Assembly: GCF_003002875.1 (NCBI RefSeq)
Contig: NZ_PVTH01000006.1
Span: 124,001 to 188,000 of the forward strand
Reading direction: 5' to 3'
Length of the DNA: 64,000 nt
From: Arcticibacter pallidicorallinus
GTDB lineage: Bacteria > Bacteroidota > Bacteroidia > Sphingobacteriales > Sphingobacteriaceae
Program-made: the position numbers and the translations under genes
Notes under the pieces: generated by a model
The model's database searches: none
The model's input: only the letters and a program-made list of their open reading frames with translations
What the model was told of the DNA's origin: nothing
Shown: positions 52,779 to 60,990 of the stretch, one piece after another
Layout of the letters: every line of letters begins with the position of its first letter
Position numbering within the stretch: position 1 is the first letter of the stretch

Positions 52779-53744
52779 TTATTGAATATCCCCGTATGCT
52801 TCCAAAATCCGTCTTACCAGTTTATGCCGTACCACATCTTCACCGGTTAGATAAATAATTTCAATGCCTTTTATATCCGTCAGGATCCGCAATGCGGTGT
52901 ATAAGCCGGATTGTTGCTTCTTGGGAAGGTCTACCTGGGTAACATCTCCTGTTACGATAAATTTAGCGGTCGGCCCCATACGTGTAAGAAACATCTTAAG
53001 CTGCATATCTGTAGCATTTTGCGCTTCGTCCAGTATAACGAAACAGTTATCCAGCGTCCGCCCTCTCATAAAAGCCAGCGGGGCTATCTCGATGGTGCGG
53101 TTTTCCAGATAATGCTTAAGCTTTTCAGGCGGAATCATGTCGTCGAGCGCATCGTATAAAGGACGCAGATAGGGATCAATCTTCTCCTTCATATCTCCTG
53201 GCAGAAAACCCAGATTCTCTCCTGCCTCAACAGCAGGTCGGGTGAGGATAATGCGTTTAATCTCCTTGTTCTTCAGGGCACGTACGGCGAGCGCTACGGC
53301 AGTGTAAGTCTTTCCGGTACCTGCAGGGCCGATTGCAAAAAGAATATCATTCTTACTGATACTCTCCACCATGCGCCGCTGATTGGCAGTACGCGCCTTA
53401 ACAACGATGCCGTTGGGACCGAAAACAATGGGTTCGGATCCGTTTCCAGACTTATCCGATTGAGACGATGAGGCCTCCGCATTTGACGTTAATTTAGCAC
53501 CCAGCAGACCCTCCAAATCATTCGGACTTAGGTTATCGAATTTTTCTACATGATCGTATACTTTTTGAAAGCGTGCTTGAAATGAAACAAGTTCAGCTTC
53601 GTCGCCGAGCACTTTCAATTCTGAACCCCGCGCAACCATCTTGACCTTAGGAAATTGCTTCTTTATAAGTTCTAAATAGTCATTGTTAGGGCCCCAAAGT
53701 ACCAATGGGTTTATATTCTCGAGATCTATCTTTAATTCGTTCAA
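52779..53744 (-). CDS. PhoH-like ATPase (YbeZ family)
   Basis: A 321-residue protein with a KH-like N-terminal part (about 1-100) and a PhoH RecA-like ATPase domain: FAIGPAGTGKTYTAVA (Walker A, about 138-153), LTRPAVEAGENLGFLPGD, ILDEAQNAT (Walker B) and VTGDVTQVDLP. YbeZ-type PhoH proteins work in rRNA maturation with YbeY. It starts with TTG at 53742-53744, since an in-frame TAA lies five codons upstream and no ATG occurs before residue 36; an AGGA sequence lies just ahead. It is upstream of purC (78-base gap). Confidence 0.9.
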   Translation of the reverse strand: MNELKIDLENINPLVLWGPNNDYLELIKKQFPKVKMVARGSELKVLGDEAELVSFQARFQKVYDHVEKFDNLSPNDLEGLLGAKLTSNAEASSSQSDKSGNGSEPIVFGPNGIVVKARTANQRRMVESISKNDILFAIGPAGTGKTYTAVALAVRALKNKEIKRIILTRPAVEAGENLGFLPGDMKEKIDPYLRPLYDALDDMIPPEKLKHYLENRTIEIAPLAFMRGRTLDNCFVILDEAQNATDMQLKMFLTRMGPTAKFIVTGDVTQVDLPKKQQSGLYTALRILTDIKGIEIIYLTGEDVVRHKLVRRILEAYGDIQ

Positions 53745-53847
53745 GTTGTCCTTTTTTTAAGTTTCTGGTATGTATGTGCGATTAAAATTCAATATTTGCA
53801 CACTTGCGTAGTATCACAAGAATAACAATAAATATTTACATTTTTAA

Positions 53848-54627
53848 ATGGCTGTAATTACTTTAACAACCGACCTCGGCGACAAAGATTTTTACCAGGC
53901 TGCTCTGAAAGGAAGCATCCTCAGTCTCCTGCCAAATGTAAATATCGTTGACATTACTCACAGTATTGCAGCATTTAACATTCCGCAGGCGGCTTTCGTT
54001 TTAAAAAACTCATTTCATTATTTCCCGAAAGGCACCGTACATCTGGTAGGTATAGACTGCGTGTACAGTCGGGATACGCATTACCTCGCTATCAAGTACC
54101 GCGACCATTATTTCGTAGGTTCAGATAACGGGATTTTTTCCCTGATGTTCGAAGAAGACCCTACCGAAATTGTCGAGATCAATATCATCCAGGACCTTAA
54201 ATTCCTGCACTTTCCGCTGACCGACATATTTGCCAAGGCCTGTTGCATGATTGCTTCCGGAGTACCACTGAATGAGATTGGTGTGCCGGTGGAGCAACTA
54301 CGGCAAAAGGTAAATCTAAGTCCGGTTATCGACAAAGACATCATCCGTGGAAGCGTCATCTATATCGACTCATTTCAGAATGTCATTACCAACATCTCGA
54401 AAGATCTTTTCACTAAAATCCAGGGGAACAGAAACTTCAGCCTGAACTTCAAGAGGGGCGAGACGATCAGCCACCTCAGCTGGCACTACAACGAAGTGCC
54501 CGAAGGAGAAAAGCTTTGCCTGTTTGGCATAAGCAACCACCTCGAGATTGCCATAAACAAAGGAAACGCCAGCAAATTGCTGGGCCTCTACCTTAATGAC
54601 ATCGTCACTGTAGCGTTCCACCCCTAG
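53848..54627 (+). CDS. SAM hydrolase/hydroxide adenosyltransferase family protein (DUF62)
   Basis: A 259-residue member of the DUF62 (SAM hydroxide adenosyltransferase) family, which splits S-adenosylmethionine into adenosine and methionine. N-terminal ITLTTDLGDKDFY (about 4-16), VDITHSIAAFNI and the FVGSDNGIFSL motif (about 88-98) with the active-site Asp/Arg/His set are visible. The role in cells is not settled. Divergent from the PhoH gene, it precedes the ABC exporter gene but with 110 bases and a likely promoter between them. Confidence 0.86.
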   Translation: MAVITLTTDLGDKDFYQAALKGSILSLLPNVNIVDITHSIAAFNIPQAAFVLKNSFHYFPKGTVHLVGIDCVYSRDTHYLAIKYRDHYFVGSDNGIFSLMFEEDPTEIVEINIIQDLKFLHFPLTDIFAKACCMIASGVPLNEIGVPVEQLRQKVNLSPVIDKDIIRGSVIYIDSFQNVITNISKDLFTKIQGNRNFSLNFKRGETISHLSWHYNEVPEGEKLCLFGISNHLEIAINKGNASKLLGLYLNDIVTVAFHP

Positions 54628-54671
54628 CCGGAGCAGGCTTATAGCGGGTAATATGACGTCTAAGTGATCCT

Positions 54672-54707
54672 TTTGTAGGTCATTTTTTTAATAATAGTGT
54701 ATTTTTG
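54672..54707 (+). promoter_or_regulatory. -7 box (TATTTTTG) with distant TTTG for the ABC exporter
   Basis: TATTTTTG at 54700-54707 lies 30 bases before the ATG at 54738. A TTTG at 54672-54675 is 24 bases upstream of the box, slightly more than the usual 19-21. Confidence 0.5.
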
Positions 54708-54737
54708 CATGCTTTTTTGGCATTATAACTAAATTCA

Positions 54738-56561
54738 ATGGCTCGAAATAGATTTAATAGTGGCACAAGCCCTGAACAGGAACTGAATAAAGCCAAGATT
54801 AATAAACAAACCATTAAAACAGCTTCCGGCCTGCTCTCTTACTTAAGACCATACCGTTGGAAATTCGTATTAGGATTGGTATTTCTCCTTTTATCCAGCC
54901 TAACGGGTCTTGCATTTCCGGCCTTACTTGGAGCGATGATCGATGTCGCTAAAGGTGAATCTCCCAGATGGTTCATCCCTGACAGCATAAATGCGATAGG
55001 GGTCGTTTCTTTTGTCATATTATTCTTTCAATCATTTGTGTCGTTCTTCAGGATTCGCCTGTTTGTGGAAGTTGCAGAAAAGACAATCGCGGATATACGA
55101 CGAAACACCTACTTCAAGCTCATCACTTTGCCGATGGACTTCTTTGCAAGCAGAAGGGTCGGAGAATTGAACAGCCGATTGTCTGCCGACCTATCACAAA
55201 TACAAGACACCATTACTACTACCCTTGCCGAGATGGTACGTCAGATCATCTTGCTGGTTGGCGGGATCACCTTCCTGATCATCGTGTCTCCGAAACTGAC
55301 CTTATTCAATCTCGCCATCCTGCCGGTCCTGGTACTTTCGGCAGTGCTCTTCGGTAAAAAGATTAGAAAAATATCCAGACAAGCCCAGGACCGCCTGGCA
55401 GACAGCAATATCGTCGTTGAAGAAACGCTCCACGGAATAAGCTCCGTAAAAGCATTTGCGAATGAGGCCTATGAAGCAAACCGCTACGACAAGAGCCTGA
55501 GAGAAGTGGTTAAGATCGCACTTAAGGGAGCCACTTTAAGAGGCGGATTTGCCTCTTTCATTATCTTTTGTTTATTTGGGGCTATCGTTGCCGTGATATG
55601 GTTTGGTTCCCTGCTGGTTGCTGATGGGAGCATTACCATCGGAAGCCTCACGACCTATATCATCTACTCCATGTTTGTGGGTGCTGCCATGGGTACTTTC
55701 CCTGAATTGTACGCCAACGTACAGAAAGCCTTGGGAGCAACGGAACGAATCATTGAAATCTTAAACGAAAACAACGAGCCGGTATCCATCAACGCTGCGG
55801 ATAACGTGAGCAAGTCCCTGCTGAAGGGAAATCTGACCTTTAAAAAGGTGCGCTTCTCCTACACATCCCGAAAAGAAATAACGGTTTTACACGACGTTTC
55901 ATTTGAAGCGAAGGCCGGACAACGTATTGCACTTGTTGGACCAAGCGGCGCCGGAAAATCTACCATAGCATCCTTGATTCTTCGTTTTTACGAACCTACC
56001 GAAGGAGAGATCCTTTTTGATGGAAAGCCTTCGAACCTGTACCCACTTACTGATATCCGTAACCAGATTGCGATCGTGCCGCAGGACGTTCTGCTCTTTG
56101 GAGGATCTATCCGCGAAAACATCGCCTATGGAAAGCTAACGGCTTCTCAGGACGAGATCATCGCGGCAGCTAAGCAGGCCAATGCTCATAATTTCATTAT
56201 GGCGCTGCCCGAAGGCTATGAGACATTGGTTGGCGAACGTGGAATCAAATTGTCGGGCGGACAGAGGCAACGAATTGCCATCGCGCGGGCGCTGCTTAAA
56301 GACCCGGCTATCCTAATTCTGGACGAAGCTACCTCTTCCCTCGATTCTGAATCTGAACGCCTTGTTCAGGAAGCGCTGGAAGTGCTGATGAAGAACCGTA
56401 CTTCCATCATCATCGCACACCGCTTATCAACGGTACGAGAAGCAGATTCCATACTGGTGCTGGAAAAAGGAAGCGTTGTAGAAAGCGGTTCTCATACGGA
56501 GTTGTTAAAAAATGAAAACGGCCTTTACAAATACCTGAGCAACCTTCAGTTTGAAGCTTAG
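54738..56561 (+). CDS. MsbA-like ABC exporter (permease-ATPase fusion)
   Basis: A 607-residue half-transporter with six membrane helices (about 35-320) and an ATP-binding domain. Walker A is GPSGAGKST (about 396), Q-loop IVPQDVLL, the signature LSGGQRQRIAIARALL (about 510), Walker B ILILDEATSSLDSE and the H-loop IAHRLST. It dimerises and, by resemblance, flips lipid A-core or another lipid or peptide; the N-terminus has a short hydrophilic lead. msbA-like function is inferred from the LPS gene content of the window. Three plus-strand genes follow closely. Confidence 0.9.
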   Translation: MARNRFNSGTSPEQELNKAKINKQTIKTASGLLSYLRPYRWKFVLGLVFLLLSSLTGLAFPALLGAMIDVAKGESPRWFIPDSINAIGVVSFVILFFQSFVSFFRIRLFVEVAEKTIADIRRNTYFKLITLPMDFFASRRVGELNSRLSADLSQIQDTITTTLAEMVRQIILLVGGITFLIIVSPKLTLFNLAILPVLVLSAVLFGKKIRKISRQAQDRLADSNIVVEETLHGISSVKAFANEAYEANRYDKSLREVVKIALKGATLRGGFASFIIFCLFGAIVAVIWFGSLLVADGSITIGSLTTYIIYSMFVGAAMGTFPELYANVQKALGATERIIEILNENNEPVSINAADNVSKSLLKGNLTFKKVRFSYTSRKEITVLHDVSFEAKAGQRIALVGPSGAGKSTIASLILRFYEPTEGEILFDGKPSNLYPLTDIRNQIAIVPQDVLLFGGSIRENIAYGKLTASQDEIIAAAKQANAHNFIMALPEGYETLVGERGIKLSGGQRQRIAIARALLKDPAILILDEATSSLDSESERLVQEALEVLMKNRTSIIIAHRLSTVREADSILVLEKGSVVESGSHTELLKNENGLYKYLSNLQFEA

Positions 56562-56618
56562 CATCATTCTCTTTTTATTTTTACCATAACCGGCACAGCC
56601 GGTACCATATAACCTACG

Positions 56619-58004
56619 ATGAAATTAACAATTTGGGGTGCTGCTAAACAGGTTACCGGAAGCATGCATTTGCTGGAGGTTGGCCAATACAAAATACTCA
56701 TAGATTGTGGCCTCGATTATGAAAAGACTACCCGGCAGGAGGAAAACGAAATTTTTCCGTTTAAGCCTGCAGAGATCGATGTGGTAGTCTTGACGCATGC
56801 CCATATTGACCATTCGGGAAATCTGCCCACTTTATTACGCATGGGCTTTGAGGGGCAAATTTTATGCACTGCCCCGACAGCCGACCTGGCCGAGTTACTG
56901 CTCCTTGATTCGGTAAACCTCTTCATGGGAAAAATGCGAAAGAAGGGTCGTCGCTCACGGGCGGGTTCAGGCCCACGCCCGCTTTACCTCCAAAAGCACG
57001 TCATGGAGACAGCCGGGCAGTTCGTCACGATCAACTTCAATAAGCCTTTCAGGTTAAACGGTGACATCGAGCTCCAACTTGTTCCGGCCGGACATTTACT
57101 GGGCGCTGCATCCGCCGTGTTTAAAATCAATGAAAACGGAGTGATTAAGACCATCGCTTTTTCGGGCGATATCGGCAGAAAAGATTACCCCGTCATCGTG
57201 AATCCTCAGCCGCTTCCGCAAGTCGACTACCTCGTCTGTGAATCGACCTACGGCGGCCGCTATCACAGCAGAGAGGAGACCATCGAAGCGACGCTGATCC
57301 GGACGATTGAAGAAACGTGTATCAAGACGCCAGGAAGACTGATCATTCCTGCGTTTAGCATTGGCCGTACACAAGCTCTGGTCTACTCCCTCAATAAGAT
57401 CTTTTCTACCGGCAAGCTGCCGCCTGTCAAGATCTTTGTTGACAGCCCGCTGGCAAACTATGCTACAGAAGTTTATCGCAAGCACCACGCCTATCTCAAC
57501 GAAGAAGCAAAGTCTTTCTATAACCATAACGGCGACGAATTCGAGTTTGACAACCTGCATTATGTGCAGAACATGAAAGAAAGCAAATCGCTGTCAAACT
57601 ACCTGGAGCCTTGCATCATCGTCTCTTCGGCGGGCATGCTTGAGGGTGGCAGGATCCAGGACCACCTGTACCACAATTTACAAAACTATTATTGCACCAT
57701 ACTGTTCGTTGGATACAGTGCGAAAGGCACTTTAGGCCACCGATTATTGAGAGGTGACCAGTTTGTACATCTCCGCGACCGCGAGTTGGCCGTCTATGCC
57801 AAAATTACCCGGACGGATACGCTTAGCGGACATGCGGACCATGACGATCTGGTCAGTTTGGTAACTTCACAGGACAAGAGGCAATTGAAGTCGGTCTTCC
57901 TTGTACATGGGGAACCAGAGAGCATGCGCACTTTGGAAGCAGACTTGACAACCAAGGGGTATTCTGTAACGGTCCCGGAAAAGGGCGAGACATTCATACT
58001 ATAA
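56619..58004 (+). CDS. MBL-fold beta-CASP RNase/exonuclease (YSH1-like)
   Basis: A 461-residue metallo-beta-lactamase with a beta-CASP insert, like the CPSF-73/YSH1 family. LTIWGAAKQVTGSMHLLE, VVLTHAHIDHSGNLP (H-x-H-x-D-H, about 50-64), PAGHLLGAASAVF, the later beta-CASP motif PAFSIGRTQALVY and VSSAGMLEGGR, and the last His in TLSGHADHDDL (about 410) are all present. It is likely to cut or degrade RNA 3' ends. It follows the ABC gene (57 bases) and precedes the HAD gene (16 bases). Confidence 0.9.
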   Translation: MKLTIWGAAKQVTGSMHLLEVGQYKILIDCGLDYEKTTRQEENEIFPFKPAEIDVVVLTHAHIDHSGNLPTLLRMGFEGQILCTAPTADLAELLLLDSVNLFMGKMRKKGRRSRAGSGPRPLYLQKHVMETAGQFVTINFNKPFRLNGDIELQLVPAGHLLGAASAVFKINENGVIKTIAFSGDIGRKDYPVIVNPQPLPQVDYLVCESTYGGRYHSREETIEATLIRTIEETCIKTPGRLIIPAFSIGRTQALVYSLNKIFSTGKLPPVKIFVDSPLANYATEVYRKHHAYLNEEAKSFYNHNGDEFEFDNLHYVQNMKESKSLSNYLEPCIIVSSAGMLEGGRIQDHLYHNLQNYYCTILFVGYSAKGTLGHRLLRGDQFVHLRDRELAVYAKITRTDTLSGHADHDDLVSLVTSQDKRQLKSVFLVHGEPESMRTLEADLTTKGYSVTVPEKGETFIL

Positions 58005-58020
58005 TTTAAATCAAGACTAT

Positions 58021-58644
58021 ATGAAGTTTGACAGCATAATTTTTGACATGGACGGAACCCTATGGGATCCAACGGAACTTTACCTGCAAGCGTGGAACAG
58101 CGGACTAAAGACATCTGGCGTCGATAAGGTTTTAACCGCTGAAGACCTCAAACCCATGATGGGCGTTAACGGAAAAACCGTACTTGAAACACTTCTTCCC
58201 GAGCAGAACGCCGAGGGCCGGCAGCGGATTGCAGACGCGGTTAACGCACGCAGGCGGGAGCTCATCACATCGGGTGGAGGAACGATGTACCCGGGTGTAA
58301 AAGAAGGAATCAAAAAGCTTTCTGAAAAATACAAGCTTTTCATTGTCAGCAACTGTCCCAAAGGCATCATCACCTTGTTCATGAACCGCGCCGGAATCAC
58401 AGATTATATTGTCGATGAGATGGCTTACGGATTCAACCTGAAGCCCAAAAACCACAACATCAAATTGCTCATCAAGAAGCATCATCTGCAAAGCCCGATT
58501 TATGTCGGCGACACCGATATTGACCGGGTTGAAAGCGAGCAGGCAGGCGTCCCATTCGCCTTTGTCTCTTACGGATTTGCCGTTGCAGAAAAATACGATC
58601 TCAGCTTCGATAATTTCGACAGTCTTGTGAGGCACTTTTCCTAA
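58021..58644 (+). CDS. HAD-family phosphatase (phosphoglycolate phosphatase-like)
   Basis: A 207-residue HAD enzyme: motif I FDMDGTLWDP (nucleophile Asp about 9), motif II VSNCP, Lys in FNLKPKNHN and motif IV VGDTDIDRVES (about 165). The helical cap between motifs I and II (about 20-85) places it among the C1-cap beta-phosphoglucomutase/phosphoglycolate phosphatase group. The usual activity is removal of a phosphate from a small metabolite; its substrate is unknown. It is 16 bases after the MBL gene. Confidence 0.88.
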   Translation: MKFDSIIFDMDGTLWDPTELYLQAWNSGLKTSGVDKVLTAEDLKPMMGVNGKTVLETLLPEQNAEGRQRIADAVNARRRELITSGGGTMYPGVKEGIKKLSEKYKLFIVSNCPKGIITLFMNRAGITDYIVDEMAYGFNLKPKNHNIKLLIKKHHLQSPIYVGDTDIDRVESEQAGVPFAFVSYGFAVAEKYDLSFDNFDSLVRHFS

Positions 58645-58701
58645 AAAATCGGAAAAACTCTATATCTTCGGCGCGCTAAACATAGCTTAACCTAGTCCAT
58701 T

Positions 58702-59463
58702 ATGAACTCTATTAAAATTCCAAGGCGTTCTTTCCTTAAGGGTACTGCAATCGCCGGTGTGGCTGCTTTGACCCTCCCTGAGATAGCGTTGGCCTCCGCC
58801 CCTAACGTGAAGCAAAAGAAGACCCTGTTGAAGAACAATTCTGTTATCCTTTTCCAGGGCGATTCGATAACCGACGCAGGAAGAAATAAGAACGAAACCA
58901 AACCTAATCATGCCGGAGCAATGGGATCTGGATATGCATTTCTAGCGTCAGCAAACTTAATGGCATCTTACCCCGAAAAATCTTTGAAGATCTACAACAG
59001 AGGTATCAGCGGAAACAAGGTCTACCAGCTTGCCGATAGATGGGAACGCGACACAATCGAAATCCAGCCCGATGTGCTCAGTATCCTAATTGGTGTAAAC
59101 GACTTCTGGCACATGATGAATGGAACTTACAAAGGCACGCTGGAAACCTACAGGAATGACTACAGAAATTTGCTGACTCTCACAAAAGAAAAACTACCGA
59201 ATGTGCAGCTCATCATCGGCGAACCTTTTGCACTCAAGGGGACTTCTGTTAAGCCAGATTGGTTTCCTTTGTTTCATGACTACCGGGCCGCAGCAAGGGA
59301 AATCGCTAACGAATTTAACGCGACCTTCATCCCTTTTCAACAAATATTCGATAAAGCCCTTGAGCTTGCTCCCGTGTCATACTGGGCGCCGGACGGGGTG
59401 CATCCATCCATAGCAGGGGCACAGTTGATGGCCGGCAGCGTCTTGCAGGCATTTCGCAAGTAG
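58702..59463 (+). CDS. Exported SGNH/GDSL hydrolase with Tat signal
   Basis: A 253-residue esterase. The start has a twin-arginine signal (PRRSFLKGTAIAGVAALTL, about 7-25). The SGNH blocks are FQGDSITDAG (Ser about 55), the Gly in YNRGISGNKV, GVNDFW (Asn) and APDGVHPS (His about 233). It is probably a periplasmic or outer-membrane deacetylase or lipase. Unlike the CE2-type esterase at 14924 it has no N-terminal beta domain. It follows the HAD gene by 57 bases, and a TATCTTCG sequence, one base off a -7 box, lies between them. Confidence 0.87.
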   Translation: MNSIKIPRRSFLKGTAIAGVAALTLPEIALASAPNVKQKKTLLKNNSVILFQGDSITDAGRNKNETKPNHAGAMGSGYAFLASANLMASYPEKSLKIYNRGISGNKVYQLADRWERDTIEIQPDVLSILIGVNDFWHMMNGTYKGTLETYRNDYRNLLTLTKEKLPNVQLIIGEPFALKGTSVKPDWFPLFHDYRAAAREIANEFNATFIPFQQIFDKALELAPVSYWAPDGVHPSIAGAQLMAGSVLQAFRK

Positions 59464-59464
59464 C

Positions 59465-59719
59465 TTATTGATCAAGGCTCGTATCGTTGTAAATACTTTT
59501 ATTCGCGTCATCGACCGTTATAAAAGTATACGTATCCAGAATATTTTCAAATTCATCGTCATCATCCCATAATGGGATGATGGGCTTTTGATGATTGATC
59601 GTTATAAAGGCATTCATTGCCGCAATCCGTTCTTTCTCGATACAAGGTATGCCCGCATTACTAATACCTGCCTGAACGGCCGTTTCTGTTTCGTGGCATA
59701 TAAAGAATAGTTGTTTCAT
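59465..59719 (-). CDS. Small acidic hypothetical protein
   Basis: An 84-residue protein with no signal peptide. It has a hydrophobic start (MKQLFFICHETE), a middle INHQKPIIPLWDDDDEF and an acidic, Asp-rich second half. Family not recognised. The codons for PIIPLWDDDDE contain a 23-base near-perfect palindrome (59560-59582). It lies tail to tail with the SGNH gene, one base apart. ATG at 59717-59719. Confidence 0.5.
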   Translation of the reverse strand: MKQLFFICHETETAVQAGISNAGIPCIEKERIAAMNAFITINHQKPIIPLWDDDDEFENILDTYTFITVDDANKSIYNDTSLDQ

Positions 59720-59842
59720 AGCTCTTTCAGCATCTTATAACCACTAAGCCAAAAATTAGTTTGTCATGAAAAGTGGATTGATGACTGACGATTTGCTTTC
59801 CTAAATTACGGTCTCCGCAAACAATAGCAAAGGTTTAGCGTT

Positions 59843-60028
59843 ATGTCTAGTATGATTAATGACAACATTTATACCACTTACTTATTTAAAGACCGCAATA
59901 CTAACCAGTTAATTCAACAATTGGTTGTTAGAAACACGGTGAAGAGATATGAAAGTGTTCTTCGTACGATACAACAGCTCACTGAAAAATATTCTTTATC
60001 CGCTCAGGATATTGTTGTAGAAAATTAA
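59843..60028 (+). CDS. Small hypothetical protein
   Basis: A 61-residue soluble protein with a predicted helical C-terminal half (RYESVLRTIQQLTEKYSL). No signal peptide, membrane segment or known motif. It starts with ATG at 59843; a second Met is three residues on. It stands alone in the short-gene region between the SGNH hydrolase and dps. It is kept because the frame is complete and has ordinary composition; it could be spurious. Confidence 0.42.
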   Translation: MSSMINDNIYTTYLFKDRNTNQLIQQLVVRNTVKRYESVLRTIQQLTEKYSLSAQDIVVEN

Positions 60029-60119
60029 CATTACTAAAAAGGGGCGGCGATCATGGAATAAATGATCAGCCTCTTATCCCTATCTGAAAACCGACATTGC
60101 CCACCTCTTCCATCGGTCG

Positions 60120-60218
60120 TTATTTCTTGCCTTTATAGCCGTCTTGTTTCTCACCTTCGTTTTCAGAACCAGGTATCAACCTGTTAACTTCATAGTAAAT
60201 ATTAAGCTTAAACTTCTT
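60120..60218 (-). pseudogene. Possible decayed open frame
   Basis: Thirty-two codons (KKFKLNIYYEVNRLIP, ending KGKK) run between an upstream in-frame TAA (60219-60221) and a TAA at 60120-60122 on the minus strand. There is no ATG or GTG to start it. It looks like the 3' end of a gene whose front has been lost, but this is only a guess. Confidence 0.22.
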
Positions 60219-60249
60219 TTATATCAAAGCGTGTTTAGGGTGATATAAA

Positions 60250-60297
60250 GCCGTGATAAGTCCGACTTTCAGCAGTTAAAGTCGGACTTATCACGGC
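60250..60297. repeat. Perfect 20-bp inverted repeat (palindrome family)
   Basis: The arms GCCGTGATAAGTCCGACTTT (60250-60269) and AAAGTCGGACTTATCACGGC (60278-60297) are exact reverse complements around an 8-base loop. No U-run follows on either strand. The core AGTCCGACTT / AAGTCGGACT matches that at 13613-13649, supporting a dispersed REP-like family. Confidence 0.78.
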
Positions 60298-60401
60298 AGA
60301 AAGTGCGCTTGTTATCGGCTGCATAAAAGCGATGTCTCTACCCGGCCAAGGGAAATACCCCTCATCATCAGGAAGAATAGTTAATTTATCCGGCATAAAA
60401 A

Positions 60402-60436
60402 AAGAGGGTGACCACCGTTAAACGGTCCACCCTCTT
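60402..60436 (-). terminator. Intrinsic terminator after dps
   Basis: AAGAGGGTG (60402-60410) pairs with CACCCTCTT (60428-60436), with more pairing inside. Read on the minus strand the stem is followed by a U-run (A-run 60397-60403 on the plus strand), 25 bases past the dps stop. Confidence 0.8.
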
Positions 60437-60461
60437 CCATCAGTTTCGGTATAAATTGAGC

Positions 60462-60941
60462 CTAACTTTTTCCGCAGAATGCTCTCAGCATCCAGGTGTT
60501 TTTTTCCTTGAACTGCATAAAGCGATTTATCATATCGTTGGTTCCGTCATCTCCGCTGGCAGCCGTAGCTTCCATCAGTTTACGCTCCATTTCAATCAGC
60601 GCACTAAAGTCTTCCAGAATAGCTTCTACCAACTTAAGGTCTTCCATACCTATGGTATTGATTTCCTTGATTGTAGCGATGTCTATATAATCCTGATAAG
60701 TGCTTAAGGGAGCTTTTCCCAGCGTTAAGATTCTTTCAGCAAGTTCGTCAATAGTTGCAACTGCATTGGTGTACAACTCTTCAAACTTAACATGGAGAGT
60801 AAAGAAACTTTTTCCTTTCACATTCCAGTGGGCTCCTCTTAATTTCTGGTAATGGATGTGGTAGTTGGCAAGATAATCATTTAACTCGTCAACTATTGGT
60901 CGTACGTCAGTGTCTTTCAATCCGATTTGTTCAGCTTTCAT
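60462..60941 (-). CDS. dps: Dps-family ferritin-like DNA-protection protein
   Basis: A 159-residue Dps protein that forms a 12-subunit shell, oxidises and stores iron and shields DNA under starvation or peroxide stress. The ferroxidase residues are His 38 (HWN), His 50, Asp 65 and Glu 69, with the spacing of E. coli Dps His 51, His 63, Asp 78 and Glu 82. The N-terminal tail is short with few Lys, so direct DNA binding may be weak. ATG at 60939-60941 is preferred; the frame is open to a TTG at 60974 that would add 11 residues. A strong terminator follows. The neighbour upstream is the NfeD gene. Confidence 0.92.
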   Translation of the reverse strand: MKAEQIGLKDTDVRPIVDELNDYLANYHIHYQKLRGAHWNVKGKSFFTLHVKFEELYTNAVATIDELAERILTLGKAPLSTYQDYIDIATIKEINTIGMEDLKLVEAILEDFSALIEMERKLMEATAASGDDGTNDMINRFMQFKEKNTWMLRAFCGKS

Positions 60942-60990
60942 AAATGCATTGTTTTTTGTTAAAACCAATGTCAACAGTATAAGGTTTCTG

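Larger units (their letters stand above)
60029..60461. other. 433-base intergenic region with palindrome and terminator
   Basis: It contains a 20-bp perfect inverted repeat (60250-60297), the dps terminator hairpin (60402-60436), and a short minus-strand open frame at 60120-60218 with a protein-like C-terminal end but no start codon. No tRNA or other RNA gene was recognised. Confidence 0.5.

Noticed and set aside
56589-56603. ACCGGC-ACA-GCCGGT palindrome before the MBL gene
   Set aside because: Six-base stem only; no conserved neighbours or T-run to support a function.
57096-57560. 154-codon minus-strand frame opposite the MBL nuclease gene
   Set aside because: Shadow frame without recognisable features.
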